64,000 nt of DNA from Pachyseris speciosa (Eukaryota > Cnidaria > Anthozoa > Scleractinia > Pachyseridae): assembly GCA_016490735.1 (NCBI GenBank), contig JAEMWC010000006.1, positions 1,687,001 to 1,751,000 on the forward strand, given 5' to 3'. Within the stretch, counting starts at the first letter, position 1. Each line of letters starts with the position of its first letter. Position numbers and translations under genes: made by a program. The notes below the pieces were generated by a model. The model was not told the origin of the DNA and did not search any database. It was given only the letters and a program-made list of their open reading frames with translations. This document shows, in pieces, positions 23,236 through 35,640 of the stretch.

Positions 23236-26200
23236 TATTTTTATTTTTACACATATGTGGTGGTACTTTTTAAATTTCATGTTCCAGCTTCCCAACAAAG
23301 GGGTATGTGAGCTTTGATTCCAGTGGAAATATTAAATCAGTTATGAGATTATTGCAAAAGATTTTGCCAGCTTTTGACTTTACAATAATTCTCTGAACAG
23401 TTAATTGGATTTAACCACTATAGGGAGTTCAAAACCTTGATTAACTAATTCCTGGTTTATTTTCTAATTGGCATTTAATCGGCTTATAAACTGGCCACTG
23501 CTATTGTTTCAGCAGTACAGTAATTAGATGAATAATCAAAATGAGTTAAACAATAACCACAGTTTCACTACTTGAGTATGTAGTTGACATTTACCATCAG
23601 CTCATATGTTGGTACTTGTACTGTCATAAAAAAGAAGCTTTGCAGTTCCTAAGAATATACCAGTTTAACATTTAAGCTTATGTCTGCATAATTATGTTAA
23701 TTATTTTATCTTGTAATCATCTGTTGTGACTATACTTTTCTATCTATGCTAAGAGGCTGTATTTATGTATAATTCCCTTTTTCTCTTCCTCGTTGAAAAC
23801 AGGGGTGGATCAAGGTCTGCATTAATAATTATTTCAGCTTCTGATGGTGATGTAAATAGCACCCAGGTGTTTAATGATCACATTCTTCACGATTAACCCG
23901 ATTGATTTGTGACAGTGGTTTCTACTGTATGTCATTTTTGGTTTTCCTTAGCTACCCATACTGCACAATTGTCTTCACATAACTAACTTGGACCTAAGGT
24001 CAAATCTCTGCAATGATAGCTTAATTAGGCCCTGTCATTTCCAGACATAATTATTTTTGAAGATTGCAGTTACATGTAATTAACACATCCTAGCACGTTA
24101 TAACTCAAATACTGAGGCATCCTTAACTGGTAGGACCTTCACATAACCAAGAGGTGATTTTCACATGCAATCCTTCAGAAGGAGTGTCCTAGAAATCATC
24201 AAACTTTCCTCAACAAGATTATGTGGTGTCTGGTTTGCTGAACATTACCACAGTAAAAGGCATTAAGAAATACCATTTTCTGTCTATTATTATTAACATA
24301 TTGTGGGTGGGGGAAGGATCAACAAAAGAAGATCAACAAACAGATCAACAAAAGAGGCGGTAAAAAAACATCATGTTTTTAAATGTTTGACAAGTTAATC
24401 TCATACACATTTGATATATACAGAGCATTAAAAGCATAATAAGATGTTGTAACGTAAAAGACACCAAAATTTCAGTTTTTAACAGTTCCTGGGACTTGAA
24501 ATTGTTCATTAGTGATCAAACTGTATCAACTTAATACTTCTTTCTTTTTTTCTCTTAGGTGTGGCCTTCATGTGTCAACCTTAATTGACTTTGTGGGTTG
24601 TCATATATATGTGAGATGAATATAATGATAATAAATTTATTCCCCTTTCGTCCAAATTATTTAATGGCCATGGCCTTGAGATGAAGGGGAGACAAAAAAT
24701 TCTTAACCAGACAAAAATAGCCCATTTTACAGTTGTAACGTTGAGTGGAAGCGAGGCTGGAAGTGACCTTGTTCTGATACAAACCTATGTTTTTCTTATG
24801 TAAGTGAGGACTTATAAGAGAAAAGCAGTGAGGTCGGTACCACAACAAGATCACCGCCAGACTCGTTTCCATTCACAGGCCTGGTCAGTGAGCATACAAT
24901 TGTAAAATGGTCTATTGAAAGACATGTGTAACCTGATCAAACACACTAACATCTAAAACATACAGTGATCACTTTTATACAGGACTTAAATACAAGATAG
25001 TTGTAGAGAGATGTAATGTACCAAAGTCATTAACAGGCCCTGAAAAACTGGTTATCTATATTTCAGTCATGAGCACAAGGGACTACCATATAAAATAATT
25101 TAAGGTTGCATGATCACTTTAACACAAGACTTTAGTACAAGGTCAAGTTCAAGTGGTAAAATTCATACATTATCCATGACGACTGGAGCTTGTAGCACTA
25201 CCAGCCCCCCTCCATCGGCAGTCCCTGGTTGTAGAAGGTTGATACATATCCCAGAGGAGATTCAAAACACTATGAAACCACCTTTTATACATATATATTA
25301 AAAATATACAGTCATTAAAAGCCCCTCAAAAGTGGTTATCTATATTTGAAGCACGGCATTTTCACACATTTCCAGTGTTAGCAGTGCCTTCAATAAGACC
25401 TGGCTCCCGTCAGACCTCTGGCAGCTGCTTACTTGCAATTGCCGGCTGAATTTCTTGTGAACAAATCAAGTAAAGGAATTAGAGACTGACTTCAATTAAT
25501 TGGTTAAACGTTTATAAACACACCTAATGTTTGATTTATACACTCCCCTCAGATTTTATCACAGTACAACATGCTACCCACAGTAATTTTCCATTTGCGT
25601 AATTTTACATAACGTTGTTGCAAACATCATCATATCATCAGTAAAGATCACACTCCAATGCATATTAGAAGATATTTAGTCCTCTTGTATGTATGCAACC
25701 ACAAGAGGGTTTTGACACAGTACTCTCGAGTCTGTTATTAGTTATTATTGTATGTTTCACAAACTATAAGGCAATTTTGCCAAGAATCTGTCGGAACTGG
25801 CGATCAAGTACACAATACATGAGATTTTATCACTGACTCATAAACTTGAACCAGGCAATGACATACTTTTTCTAACAAACATGTAGTGAATATTCTCTCT
25901 CTTCCTGATTTCAAACCATTTCTGGGAGAGCATGCCCAAAACCCCCTAGGGGAAAGGGGTCTTCGGCCCCTTTTTAATACAACCTCCACCAGGTGCTAAC
26001 AGTACATAGCCACTTGCTTGAAATCTTATTGAAAGCACTGGTTAGCCTTGCTTTTTTCTGGAGAAATAAACTGTTAGAGCAAACTCAATTAATTGGTTAT
26101 AGTCAGAAATAAACTGTTAGAACAGACTCAACACAAACCTTACTGGAAGGTGATTTATTATATGACGTGCACTTTCAGCGGTCAAGATGAGTCAACAGGT

Positions 26201-27170
26201 CAAGATGGAGCCATCTTGACCACTCGGATAGCACAGTCATCCCACGATTTACTGTCATTCCATAGTGTCCTTTGAGTCATATAATAAATCCTTTATTGAC
26301 CAAGCTTGTTCAGTCAAGATGGCGGGATGTTTGCCTCGTTGTTTATTTGCACGTTTATTGACCTCGACTTTGTGTCGGTTCAAAAACATGCCAAAAAATA
26401 ACTTGACGAATATCCCCCCATCTAGACCTCACGCTTGGCCAATAACCCATATATATGTCATTTGGTATCCAAACTTGTATTCTATGATAGTATATTTCTT
26501 GGTAAAACGTCATAACAATAACACTTACTTTAGGCTACACAAATTATAGTATTTACATTTATCTTAAATGAAAGGTGATGTACAATCCTTAGCACGTACA
26601 CTCCAGCTAAACAAAGAAAACCAAAAAAAACCAAAGCAACCAATCTAGCATAAGTATTTCTCTGTTTAGTAACTGTTTGTAAGCTGTAAGCGTATCTGTA
26701 ACAATTATCTTTGTAATTTCATGAATAAAAGTATTTAAAAAAAAAACAAGTATTTCAGTGATAATAAGCAAAATTAAGTTTATTTTTAATTCACTCAATC
26801 ACTTTGTTGGTGAAACATTGTTTGCCCATTTACTCACTGAATGTTTTCTGTAGCAAACACAAGGCTGGAGGGTAGTATGTGATCATTTGGAGGGTAGTTT
26901 ATCATCATTTATCCAAGGCGTCAATTTAGTATTTTTAAAACGATGATTTGCAACTACTGCACAGCAAGCCCAGCACAGTACATTGACTGCATAATGAAGT
27001 AGTGGAATTGATACAGAAATGTTCACCTTGGTGTACCCATAAATGAAACAAATTATGCTGATGGTAGCAAAATAAATTTGTGGTTTCATAATCTACCAGG
27101 AACAGGGGTGAATACAAATTTGCTGTTTCTTTCTACAGCTGTAGCTAAAATCTAAGCTAAACATATTGAT
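23236..27170. other. Long non-coding interval
   Basis: No gene is supported. A polypyrimidine tract and TTAG acceptor at 24,557-24,558 followed by AATAAA at 24,630-24,635 could mark a small terminal exon. Two similar blocks, about 25,028-25,080 and 25,311-25,360 (both with ACTGGTTATCTATATTT-like text), are diverged direct repeats. Short frames have no domain support. Confidence 0.4.
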
Positions 27171-27306
27171 CGAAACCATGCACAAGATATTCTTGTGATA
27201 GGCCCATTATGTATGCGCCGATCTAAGTGGCAGCACTTTTCAGAGCTCCACCAAGATTTATATTTTTATGTAAGTTTTACACCTATAAAGCTTCAACAAG
27301 GTCGAC

Positions 27307-28530
27307 ATGAGTTCTCTTAAACGTCTTTGGCCTTATTGCAGAGGTGTGCGTGCTGGTCGTCTTGTTCAAGAGCGCAACCCTAGGAAAGCGTCCGGACCCG
27401 ACGGTATTCCAGCATGGTTGCTAAAGAAAAATGCGGATCTCCTCTCTGATACGGTGACAGATATTATTAACAGCTCTTTTGCTGAAAGACGCCTACCACC
27501 TTCTTGGAAATCTGCTGATACCGTGCCGATCCCAAAGCAGAAACCAATCAAGGACGTAAATAAACATCTGCGCCCCATCTCGTTAACGCCCGTTCTCTCT
27601 AAGGTGGCGGAGGAGTTTGTTGTTGCGAATCACTTGCGACCATCAATTGTCAAGAAAATCGGAGACAACCAATTTGGGACTATCCCAGAATCCTCAACAA
27701 CGCATGCGCTAATCAGTATGGTGCACTCCTGGACCAAACACACGGATGGCTCAGGATCCACCGTCAGGGTCGTCTTATTCGATTACCGGAAAGCTTTCGA
27801 CTTGATAGACCACACGCTTCTCGCTGGGAAACTGCTTGCCCTGAACATGCCGATTGGCGTATCGTATTGGATCATCAATTTCCTTTCAGACCGCACGCAG
27901 AGAGTCAAGTTGGTTGAAGATTGCTTGTCTGAATGGAGGAATGTACCGGCAGGGGTGCCACAGGGACCCAAGCTCGGGCCGTGGCTGTTTATTCTTATGA
28001 TTGATGACATCAACACCAGTAACACGGAACTGTGGAAATACGTGGACGACACAACTATTGCAGAGTGTGTTGACAAGAAGGAAGTTAGCCGTATCCAATC
28101 TGATGTGGAGGAATTAATCGCTAAGTCTAACCAAAACAAGTTCCAGCTAAACGAGTCGAAGTGTAAGGAACTACGAATTTCGTTTGCTAAATCAGCCGTG
28201 GACTTTGCTCCCATTGTCATCAACGGGAAAACAATAGAGGTAGTGTCCACTGTTAAGTTGTTAGGTCTAAATATATCATCTGACCTCCGGTGGAACTGTC
28301 ATGTTGCAGAAATAAGTAAAAAAGTAGCGAGCCGGTTATATTTTCTTAAAAAACTGAAGAGAGCGAATATTCCCGTCAAAGATTTGCTAATCTTTTATTT
28401 GACCTGTATACGTCCAGTAATGGAATACGCATGCCCGGTGTTTCACAACGTGCTTCCCGCATATTTATCCGCTGAGCTAGAACAGCTACAGAAGCGCGCT
28501 TTGCGAATTATTTTTCCGTTTGTTCCATGA
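27307..28530 (+). pseudogene. CR1/Jockey-like non-LTR retrotransposon RT domain, truncated at both ends
   Basis: The 407-residue open frame carries the RT block in order: NPRKASGPDGIPAWLLK (24-40), HLRPISLTPVLSK (87-99), the first catalytic aspartate in VVLFDYRKAFDLIDH (D159), GVPQGPKLGPWLF (216-228), the catalytic YVDD (245-248), and the thumb region with LGLNISSDLRWN (319-330). The enzyme copies element RNA into DNA at a nicked target. The endonuclease half is missing. The first ~20 codons appear shifted relative to the family, because the EVxxL text expected before NPRKASG lies in another frame, and the frame stops after RALRIIFPFVP, short of the usual C-terminus. The RT core itself has no stops. 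The fragment is therefore dead but fairly young. Confidence 0.85.
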
Positions 28531-28861
28531 CAGATTTTTGTGAGGTCGGTAAAATAAGATGGTAAGAAAACACACATCATGTTAGGGCTTAGTGGCCATA
28601 ATGCTAATTTCATGAATGATTACTCCACATACTTTGTGCTGCAGGTATTATTTTTTACAAGCTAAAACCACTATTTCGAATACAACTTGGCTTTACCTTG
28701 ACATTTTCATGGTTTAAAGACCATGTAAATGCAGTATAAATGTTATTCATAGCTAAATCATGACATTTTCATCACATCATGATGCTCATGGCTGCTGTTT
28801 AGTCCATAAAAAAAGACCTGTTAAAAGGTATGGCATTGAAACACATGAAGTTTTACTAAAT
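28531..28861. other. Non-coding spacer
   Basis: AT-rich sequence after the RT fragment. It does not resemble the missing C-terminus of the retrotransposon. Confidence 0.4.
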
Positions 28862-29345
28862 AGGCCTTATCACACTTTTGGAAGCCATCTTGGCAGGTTG
28901 GCAAACATAACAGAAATTACAGTGTTCGTATGCAAATCCGTTGTTTCTCAGCAAAGAGATATATTGCTAATTAATGGTACTAGGAAAAGGGTTCCACTGA
29001 CAAAATTTGAGGGATTTAGCTGTGCCACAAAAGGTTCTCTGGCTCTTTTAATTTCCCATACATCCATCTGTAATTTTTTCCCTGGAATTTTTCAGCCCAG
29101 AGCAAAGAATTACAGACGAATGTATGGACAAATTCAAAAAGCCAGAGAACGTATTCTGGCAGAGCTTAAATTCCCTCAAATTTTGTCAGTGGAACCCTTT
29201 ACCTGGTACCTTTAATCAAGCAATATAACATTTTGCTGAGAAACAAGTGCTTCACGCATTTTTTTGACAACGGATTTCCATACGAACACTGTAACTTCTG
29301 CTACGTTTGCCGACCACGATGGCTTCAAAAACCGTGATAAGGTCT
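28862..29345. mobile_element. Foldback element with about 230-bp inverted arms
   Basis: The left arm (GGCCTTATCACAC... GGAAGCCATC) and the right arm (reverse complement GACCTTATCACGG... TGAAGCCATC) match along their whole length and meet near 29,092, so the element is nearly all inverted repeat. TA lies directly outside both ends, suggesting a Tc1/mariner-like target. A 151-codon frame at 28,760-29,215 runs across this palindrome and is not considered a gene. Confidence 0.8.
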
Positions 29346-29776
29346 ATAATGGTTTTCATGTGGACAAATCTACATATATACCTGCATGTACGCAGGCGCA
29401 CTAAATGCGGGATTAAGATTGTCCAATGCAATAATAATGCCCGTTTTGTAAGAGACTTTGTATGAGCCACAAGATAAAATTTGTTCTCACCTCTTCATCG
29501 ATTAAAAATTGCACAAAGAAGGTAACTTTACATCTCTCCGAGTTAAAGTGTTCAGTTGCCTCAGCAATACGGTAAAAAATTAGGATGCCAGGATACATAC
29601 TGATCACGGTTTTACGTGTAATGCCAAGACGTGTTAGAATGCAACAGTCCTCACACTACTGAGGTCATTTCTCGTCGGTTTCATGAGACAGTTGGAGACC
29701 AATTCCAAAAGTTGCATCTGTTTTCCCCTCTTCGATTGATTCTTTTCGAGCCGCAACTGACAAAAAATCCTTTGAG

Positions 29777-29980
29777 CTAAATATCTGCCACAGTATCGGG
29801 ACACATTTTCGCTTGAATTCCTGTTGTTGACGATGTCTGTAAGGGTGACAGCCAGAAGCTACCATCCAGGGAAGGTTTATCTCGAAGCCCTTCTTCTAAC
29901 TCGGGAAGCCATGTTTGTTTTTTACATAGCTTAGTAGCCTCTTGTTTTGTTCCCCAGGTTCGAAAAGACCTCTCATTTCC
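29777..29980 (-). other. Short open frame with protein-like composition, unassigned
   Basis: On the minus strand an uninterrupted 67-codon frame ends at a TAG at 29,777-29,779 and includes TKQEATKLCKKQTWLPELEE and KPSLDGSFWLSP. Its composition looks more like protein than its surroundings. A second frame downstream (to 29,665) ends in LSHETDEK, so a frameshift could separate two parts of one decayed exon. No family is recognised. Confidence 0.25.
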
Positions 29981-31823
29981 TCAAACCGAGTAAACCTGAG
30001 ACTTGAAATTTAGCGCGAAATGCAAAATATCGGGAAAATTAAAATAAGAATTCGAAGTTATAAAACAGTCTTCCCAATGGTAATTAACCTCTCCACTTTA
30101 AAACATTGGTTTCATTTAATACATATTAACACAATTAGTCTTGCTATACCGCGCAACGCTCAGGTTAAACCATCAAAGCACGATCAGTACAGTGTATAAC
30201 CCAACATGCAAGAGAATCAGGTGATACGGCATTTATAAACTGAGATCCTCTACACTGGTTTAGCATCTCCTGAAAAAAGCGGTACGTTCCTCGTGTAAAA
30301 CATTTTATTCGTTAAATGGGGACAGTGACATTGTTAGCCAATATCTGTAAAAACTAGTTCATAATAAACAAAGCGTACTGATGCAAATCCAGTGTTTTAT
30401 TTATTGGGGAATGTACGATGACTTTGATTAAACTTAGCGGTGGCCTTATCATTCGAGCAACAACTCTGAAAGCCGAAACTTAATAAAGAAATAGAGTTAC
30501 TCGCATCGGTTAATTCCTCAGTCTTTGTGGCGTGTAAATAGGGTGGGTTGGTAGTTAAACAACGCGCATGAAGGCTTAAAACCAGGTAATATAACTGTTT
30601 GTCATTGCAAATTCACAATTTACAAAGAACTACTTCAGTATCACTTACTTTGTAACGAAACTCTCTTGTTGCTCTTGACAAATCCTGTTTATCTGAACTA
30701 CCTAAAAAAAAAAAAGAAAGAAATTAACTATTTTAATAAACGTCCTATTGTAACCTTTATAGTCATCAATTGGACGGTTCGGCAGCGACTTAAACATAAT
30801 TAATGCAGTGCTGAGGGAACCCCAGTATTTCCCGGTCTCAACACTGTTAAATCGTTTAGGATGAAAATTAAAGGTAGTCAGTGAAAGGAGAGCTAATATG
30901 GCTGCCGGTTATCGCCATACATATTGTAACTAGTTTGAACCCACGCATCATCTATATCATAACTTGGTCAAGCACGATATTCCTGAAATGGGACTGTTTA
31001 AGGACTCAGGCATTGATTGATGTTTCCACAACCTGCAGCTGACTGGAGGTCATTGATGAGTTTCCACTGATACCACTTTTGTCACTCAAATGTCCGCAGG
31101 TGTATTACTGGTAAAATTAGTCAGTTCGTCTATTGTTTATCTGTTGTTGATGTTGTCATTATGACTTTGCTAAGCTGCAGGAAGTTCCTGGCAACTGCTC
31201 AGTGTTGCATTTCTGTTAGTGTCTCTTCTAATCCAGTAAACCAGCTACCAATGCGATACGTTGATTGGAACAAAACCGAGCAATTTTGTGGCCATCTTGA
31301 ATTGAATGTTCGGTGATTTTGGTTGCTTCAGCTGAGCTGAGCTACAAGCACTTTGAACACACTTTTTTGTTTTTCGCTTCAAAAAGTCGCGATCCTCAGG
31401 TAGGTAAAGAAATTCGGCCAATACACATTACTAATCACTTAAGAAGTTGTCGGACTTCGTTATTATCATTCGACCACGCTATATACTGGGGACTATAAGG
31501 TAGGATACCATGCGTGGTGGGTCATATTCATAAATCACCATTGCTTCTTGACTGCTTTTCATTAAAATTAATGCCACCTAAAACGTCAATACAATTTACC
31601 CCTGAAATGGATGCTATAACGCTCTAAATGGCACTTCCATTTTTTAAGTTAAGAAGCCTTGTGGCCCTTCACTTCTCGCAACAGCCTAATTTCCACTGAG
31701 AGTTTGACGCCTACTTCAAAACAATTTGAAACCTCTGAATTCAAAGACTTTCTTCCATTGAGGGAAACATACAAACTGGAAAACATTGAAACACGTATCA
31801 CTAAAGGCAAACGAAGCGTACTA
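29981..31823. other. Non-coding interval
   Basis: No gene or clear repeat was supported in this stretch. Confidence 0.4.
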
Positions 31824-31954
31824 CACTGTAAAAACTGACCAGTTATGGTAACCATTTAGAAAGGTTATTACCAATTCAAATAGGTTGTTTTAACCTAAAA
31901 TCAATTGGTTAAATTTGGTAAACTATTTTAATTGGTAAGATCAACCTATTATTT

Positions 31955-32145
31955 AACAAATAAAAAAGCCTTAACCGTGCTTTGTTCTGTTATAAGGCAC
32001 GCAAGGAAGTGACGAGAGCACGAAAGAAGTAGAAAGAAGCACGAGCCGTAGGCGAGTGCTTTTAACTACTTCTTGAGTGCTCTCGTCACTTCCTTGCGTG
32101 CCTTATAACAGAACAATGCACGGTTATGGCTTTTTTATTTGTTTT
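31955..32145. repeat. Long hairpin H1, about 75-bp arms
   Basis: AACAAATAAAAAAGCC begins the left arm and its complement ends the right arm. Between them the arms pair through TGTTCTGTTATAAGGCACGC and AAGGAAGTGACGAGAGCACG. The loop region contains CACGAGCCGTAGGCGAG. Related hairpins with different stems but a similar loop occur at 41,109-41,297, 41,601-41,722 and 45,021-45,111. Confidence 0.85.
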
Positions 32146-32965
32146 ATAATAAAGAATTTATTAATTTCCTCATGCATTCGGCTACAATTTTCGGAAAACT
32201 TTATTTTCCAAATCCTACGAGTGGCGTCAGCCGTGCTTTGTACTCTCATAAGGCACGCTAGAACAGACCAATCACAATCCTTGTTAGAATGGCTCAATAA
32301 ATTTCATTGGTTAAACACGACCAAAGCTGTCAAAATGTCAAACCATCAAACTTCAGAAACCATCAAAGTGCAAATTGTTTTTTAGTCTAAAATCGCGATC
32401 AAAAAGCAAATTGTTCAGTGAAATTCGGCGGAATTTGGGCTCATGCATTCGCCAAAAAAGGCGTAATGATCAAGAGCTAGTTTTAAAAGATACTCAGGAA
32501 GGTGAATTTTCGAGTTTGAAATGAAAGTGTAAAAGATTTTACTCGTGAAAAGCTTAAAACATGGATCGGCTTGCATGGCGCACGGCGTAGCGGGATTGTG
32601 TGGTTGAAAAACAAAATGATGATTCCACGGCATCGTGCAGCTCACCAAAAAGAGTCACAGAACAGTTTGTATGACTCGGACAATTTCAGCAACTTCTGAA
32701 AACACGCTTGACATTAATCCTTAACTTTTAATGCTGTCATTTGTGGTGTTACTCGCAGAAACATCTTCCAAATCCATTGAAGCTAACCCTCGTTTTCATG
32801 CACAGTTTCTAGGTCGTAAAAGACGTCTGAATCAAAATAAAAACCGAGGGAAAAATTCAGATTTTCATTTGGGTCCATGGCGCGACAACGTAGCTGCCCG
32901 TGCATCTGTACTCTCATAAGGCACGCTGTTTTAACCAATCGGAGCGCGCGCTATATCGAAACTTT
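32146..32965. mobile_element. Body of the H1 hairpin-bearing element (approximate)
   Basis: Sequence between hairpin H1 and a terminal block reading GTACTCTCATAAGGCACGC, then ACCAATCGGAGCGCGCGC (32,911-32,955). The GTACTCTCATAAGGCACGC string also occurs at about 32,240, and its inverse (CATGCCTTATGAGAGTAC) at 41,780, so it is a family landmark. No coding capacity is recognised. Confidence 0.45.
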
Positions 32966-33295
32966 ATTATAATAGCAGTTAATTTGACCTTAAAAATAGG
33001 TTTTGATACCAAATGGTCAAAATCATCATTTTTTTAGGTCAAAATGACGAAACCAATAGTTTCTAAGAGTTAATACCATTTTTTATAGCTCTTGTGACCA
33101 AACATACGACCAATATAGATTTAATTTTAGACAATATTATATCTGCACCAAGGTTCTAGAAATTGCATGATCAATGTCTTGATTTCAGAACAATAACTCA
33201 TCACCCATTTAGAGTGGTTTAACCTTACATTTAATATTTATTGTAATTTTAGGAGTAGAAGGCGAAGAGCCACTTGTGGATGTACTTCTAATAAA

Positions 33296-33336
<41 letters not shown>

Positions 33337-33342
33337 GTTGTA
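33296..33342. repeat. (ATT)n microsatellite grading into GTT repeats
   Basis: ATT run followed by GTTGTAGTTGTTGTTGTTGTT. Confidence 0.88.
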
Positions 33343-34341
33343 GTTGTTGTTGTTGTTATCATTATAATTATTATGTCAACTGTAAATGGGAACCCTACTG
33401 AACAAGACCATTAAGCCATTCCCACAAAAAAAATTCATTAAACATAATTATAGATTTTATTTCCTTGACAAAAACCGTTTTACAGTCACAGTCAAAATGG
33501 TTAACTGTACAGTGCATGACATTCATTGCCCCAACTACAAGTATCAATTCTAGTTATCTGGTATCATGAAACTTGGTGCAACAAACAAAACTTCATTTCT
33601 ACCATATGGCTTTACAGAATGAATTGGCATGTAGGTTTCCAACAATTTTGGCCTTTTAAGTACAGTGCCAGGCCTAAGTTCCAATTTTCCTAGCATTTGT
33701 ATCCTGTCAACCATATTTCAACAGACAAATAACTGGCTAGAGAAATACAAAATGTTGTAATGTAATGTAATTCACTGAAGAAAGCCAAAAGGACAAAAAA
33801 GCAATAACCTAAGAAATTTCTTGAGTATATAAAAGGGAAAATGTAATTACAGAGGATACAAATTATAAAGCAGAACTCATATGTGCACATTTTATCACAA
33901 AACAAAGGATTGAATAAACAGTAAAAGCACTGTAGTGCACGACAGGTCGCTTTTTGGAAGTATGGAATACATTTTTGATCTACTTAAATAAACAACCAAG
34001 CAGTTTCTCTCGCTTACTGGTGATAGGTAAAGGTCAGTCTCACTTCAGCTCATTTTGAAGACACTCAGTTAATGGTTCGTTTTCACAACCAAATGTAATA
34101 CACTTCAACTTTGTTGAGTTATCATACACTCCATGAAATGATTCTTGGCCACTTTGTTGCACGACAAAGGTACTAAAACGAGTAAACAAAAGCGGACTAC
34201 AACTGCACCACAACCAACAACAGCCATGTTGGAATTTAGGACTCACGTCCGGAGACTGGAAATGAATGAGCCGCTTTGTTCAACGGCTTCACAATTGCGG
34301 GCTCACAGAAAAACCGTTAATATTTCTGGCGAGCACACCGA

Positions 34342-34687
34342 GGCCCCGTCCACACTAACACGTTTTTATCCGTTTTCGCTTTCCGTCCACACTAAAACGA
34401 TCAAAACGGAGGTTTTCGCAAACGCTCCCCAGAGTGGAGGTTTTTGAAAACGGAGTAGTGTGGACGGGCAAAAACGGAGGTTTTTGAAAACGCATCGGTG
34501 TCCACACTAATGCGCGTTTCTTATGAAAACGTATACATTTTTATCCGTTTTCACCTTCCGTCCACACTAAAACGATCAAAAACGGAGGTTTTCGAAAACG
34601 CTCTCCAGAGTGGAGGTTTTTCAAAACGTAGTAGTGTGGACGGGTGAAAACGGAGGTTTTCGAAAACGTATTAGTGTAGGCGGGGCC
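34342..34687. mobile_element. MITE, TIR GGCCCCGTCCACACTAA, TSD CGA, internally duplicated
   Basis: The ends GGCCCCGTCCACACTAA and GGCCCCGCCTACACTAA (reverse complement) bound 346 bp, with CGA on both sides. The interior is two copies of a roughly 165-bp block of ATCCGTTTTC/GAAAACGGAGG motifs. That block is itself an inverted repeat. Confidence 0.8.
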
Positions 34688-35094
34688 CGAGTGGCGGGCG
34701 GTTGTTCAGGCAAGATTTCTTCAGGATTTTTAAGTCTTTTGCACTTAAAATGATGGTTCACCAGCACAAGGGAATGCAGATGTGTGCTCTTTTGAAACAG
34801 GTAAGCTCTGGTTGAAATCAAATCACGCAAATTGTGATCGGCGATATCAGATTACATGTAGTAAGATGATGATGATCTTCTAACGTCGTTACTCAGTTAT
34901 GACCAGAGAACTGGTCCTAAATATCTAATGCTGTGTTTACCGAAATTCACAGTGTTAAATCTCAGTACCATAAAATCAGCATTCCTCAGAGCATAACCAG
35001 ATGAGTTCAGGCTAAAAAGTTCACTAATATACTTTGGACACAGGTGATGTTTCACCTTGTACATGAGTATAGCTGTTGTGGTTCATATTTTATT

Positions 35095-35185
35095 TTGGTT
35101 TAAATTTCTTTCAATCCAGTTTAGTTTTTTCAAACTAGTTTATTTTTTTCAAACCAGTTTATTATTTTTAAACTGGTTTGTTCTT
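35095..35185. repeat. Degenerate tandem AAACTAGTTTATTTTT-like repeat
   Basis: About four copies of a roughly 22-bp (T)nCAAACCAGTTTATT unit. Confidence 0.55.
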
Positions 35186-35294
35186 ATCAACTGTCTAAAA
35201 AGGGCTTTTATTTTTGGGGTGTGGTTGAAAAAATGGGGCGTGGAAATTTATGGGGGGTTACAAAAGAATTTAAGAACATTTTTTCAGATCACTT

Positions 35295-35640
35295 CAGTAC
35301 CACTCCCCCCTTCTCCCTATTTCTCCCTACTTCGCTCAGATACGGATCGATAAACTCGTTGACTTGTTTGCTTAATAGTTGCTCAAATACTTTGTCAACG
35401 GCGTTGAGAATTGTTATAGGCCTGTAGTTCTTAACGTTTAAAGGGTCATCCTTCTTGAATATTGTTACCCATTCACCCCTCTTCCATTTTTGAAGCCAGG
35501 AGCCATACGAAATGCATTTATTGTATAGATTTTTTAATGAAGGGGCTAGTGCCTTGGATGCAATACTAAGAATTCTTGGTGGTATATTATCACATCCAGT
35601 ACTTTTGACGGGTTTAGTGAGCCAAGTACCTCGGATACTT
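35295..35640 (-). pseudogene. Non-LTR retrotransposon RT fingers fragment
   Basis: Read on the minus strand, the translation contains STGCDNIPPRIL, WKRGEWVTIFKKDD, VKNYRPITILNAVDKVFEQL and LLSKQVNEFIDP, the N-terminal RT blocks of CR1/Rex-like elements. The preceding SEVLGSLNPSK is one frame away, indicating a single-base indel between NPSK and STG. Sequence beyond residue ~95 no longer matches RT, so the piece is truncated at both ends. It is a different lineage from the RT at 27,307 because the shared blocks differ. Confidence 0.8.

Noticed and set aside
27783..28250. 155-codon minus-strand frame
   Set aside because: Antisense to the RT domain of the plus-strand LINE fragment.
28760..29215. 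151-codon plus-strand frame
   Set aside because: Runs across a foldback palindrome, is not conserved in both arms and has no recognised domain.
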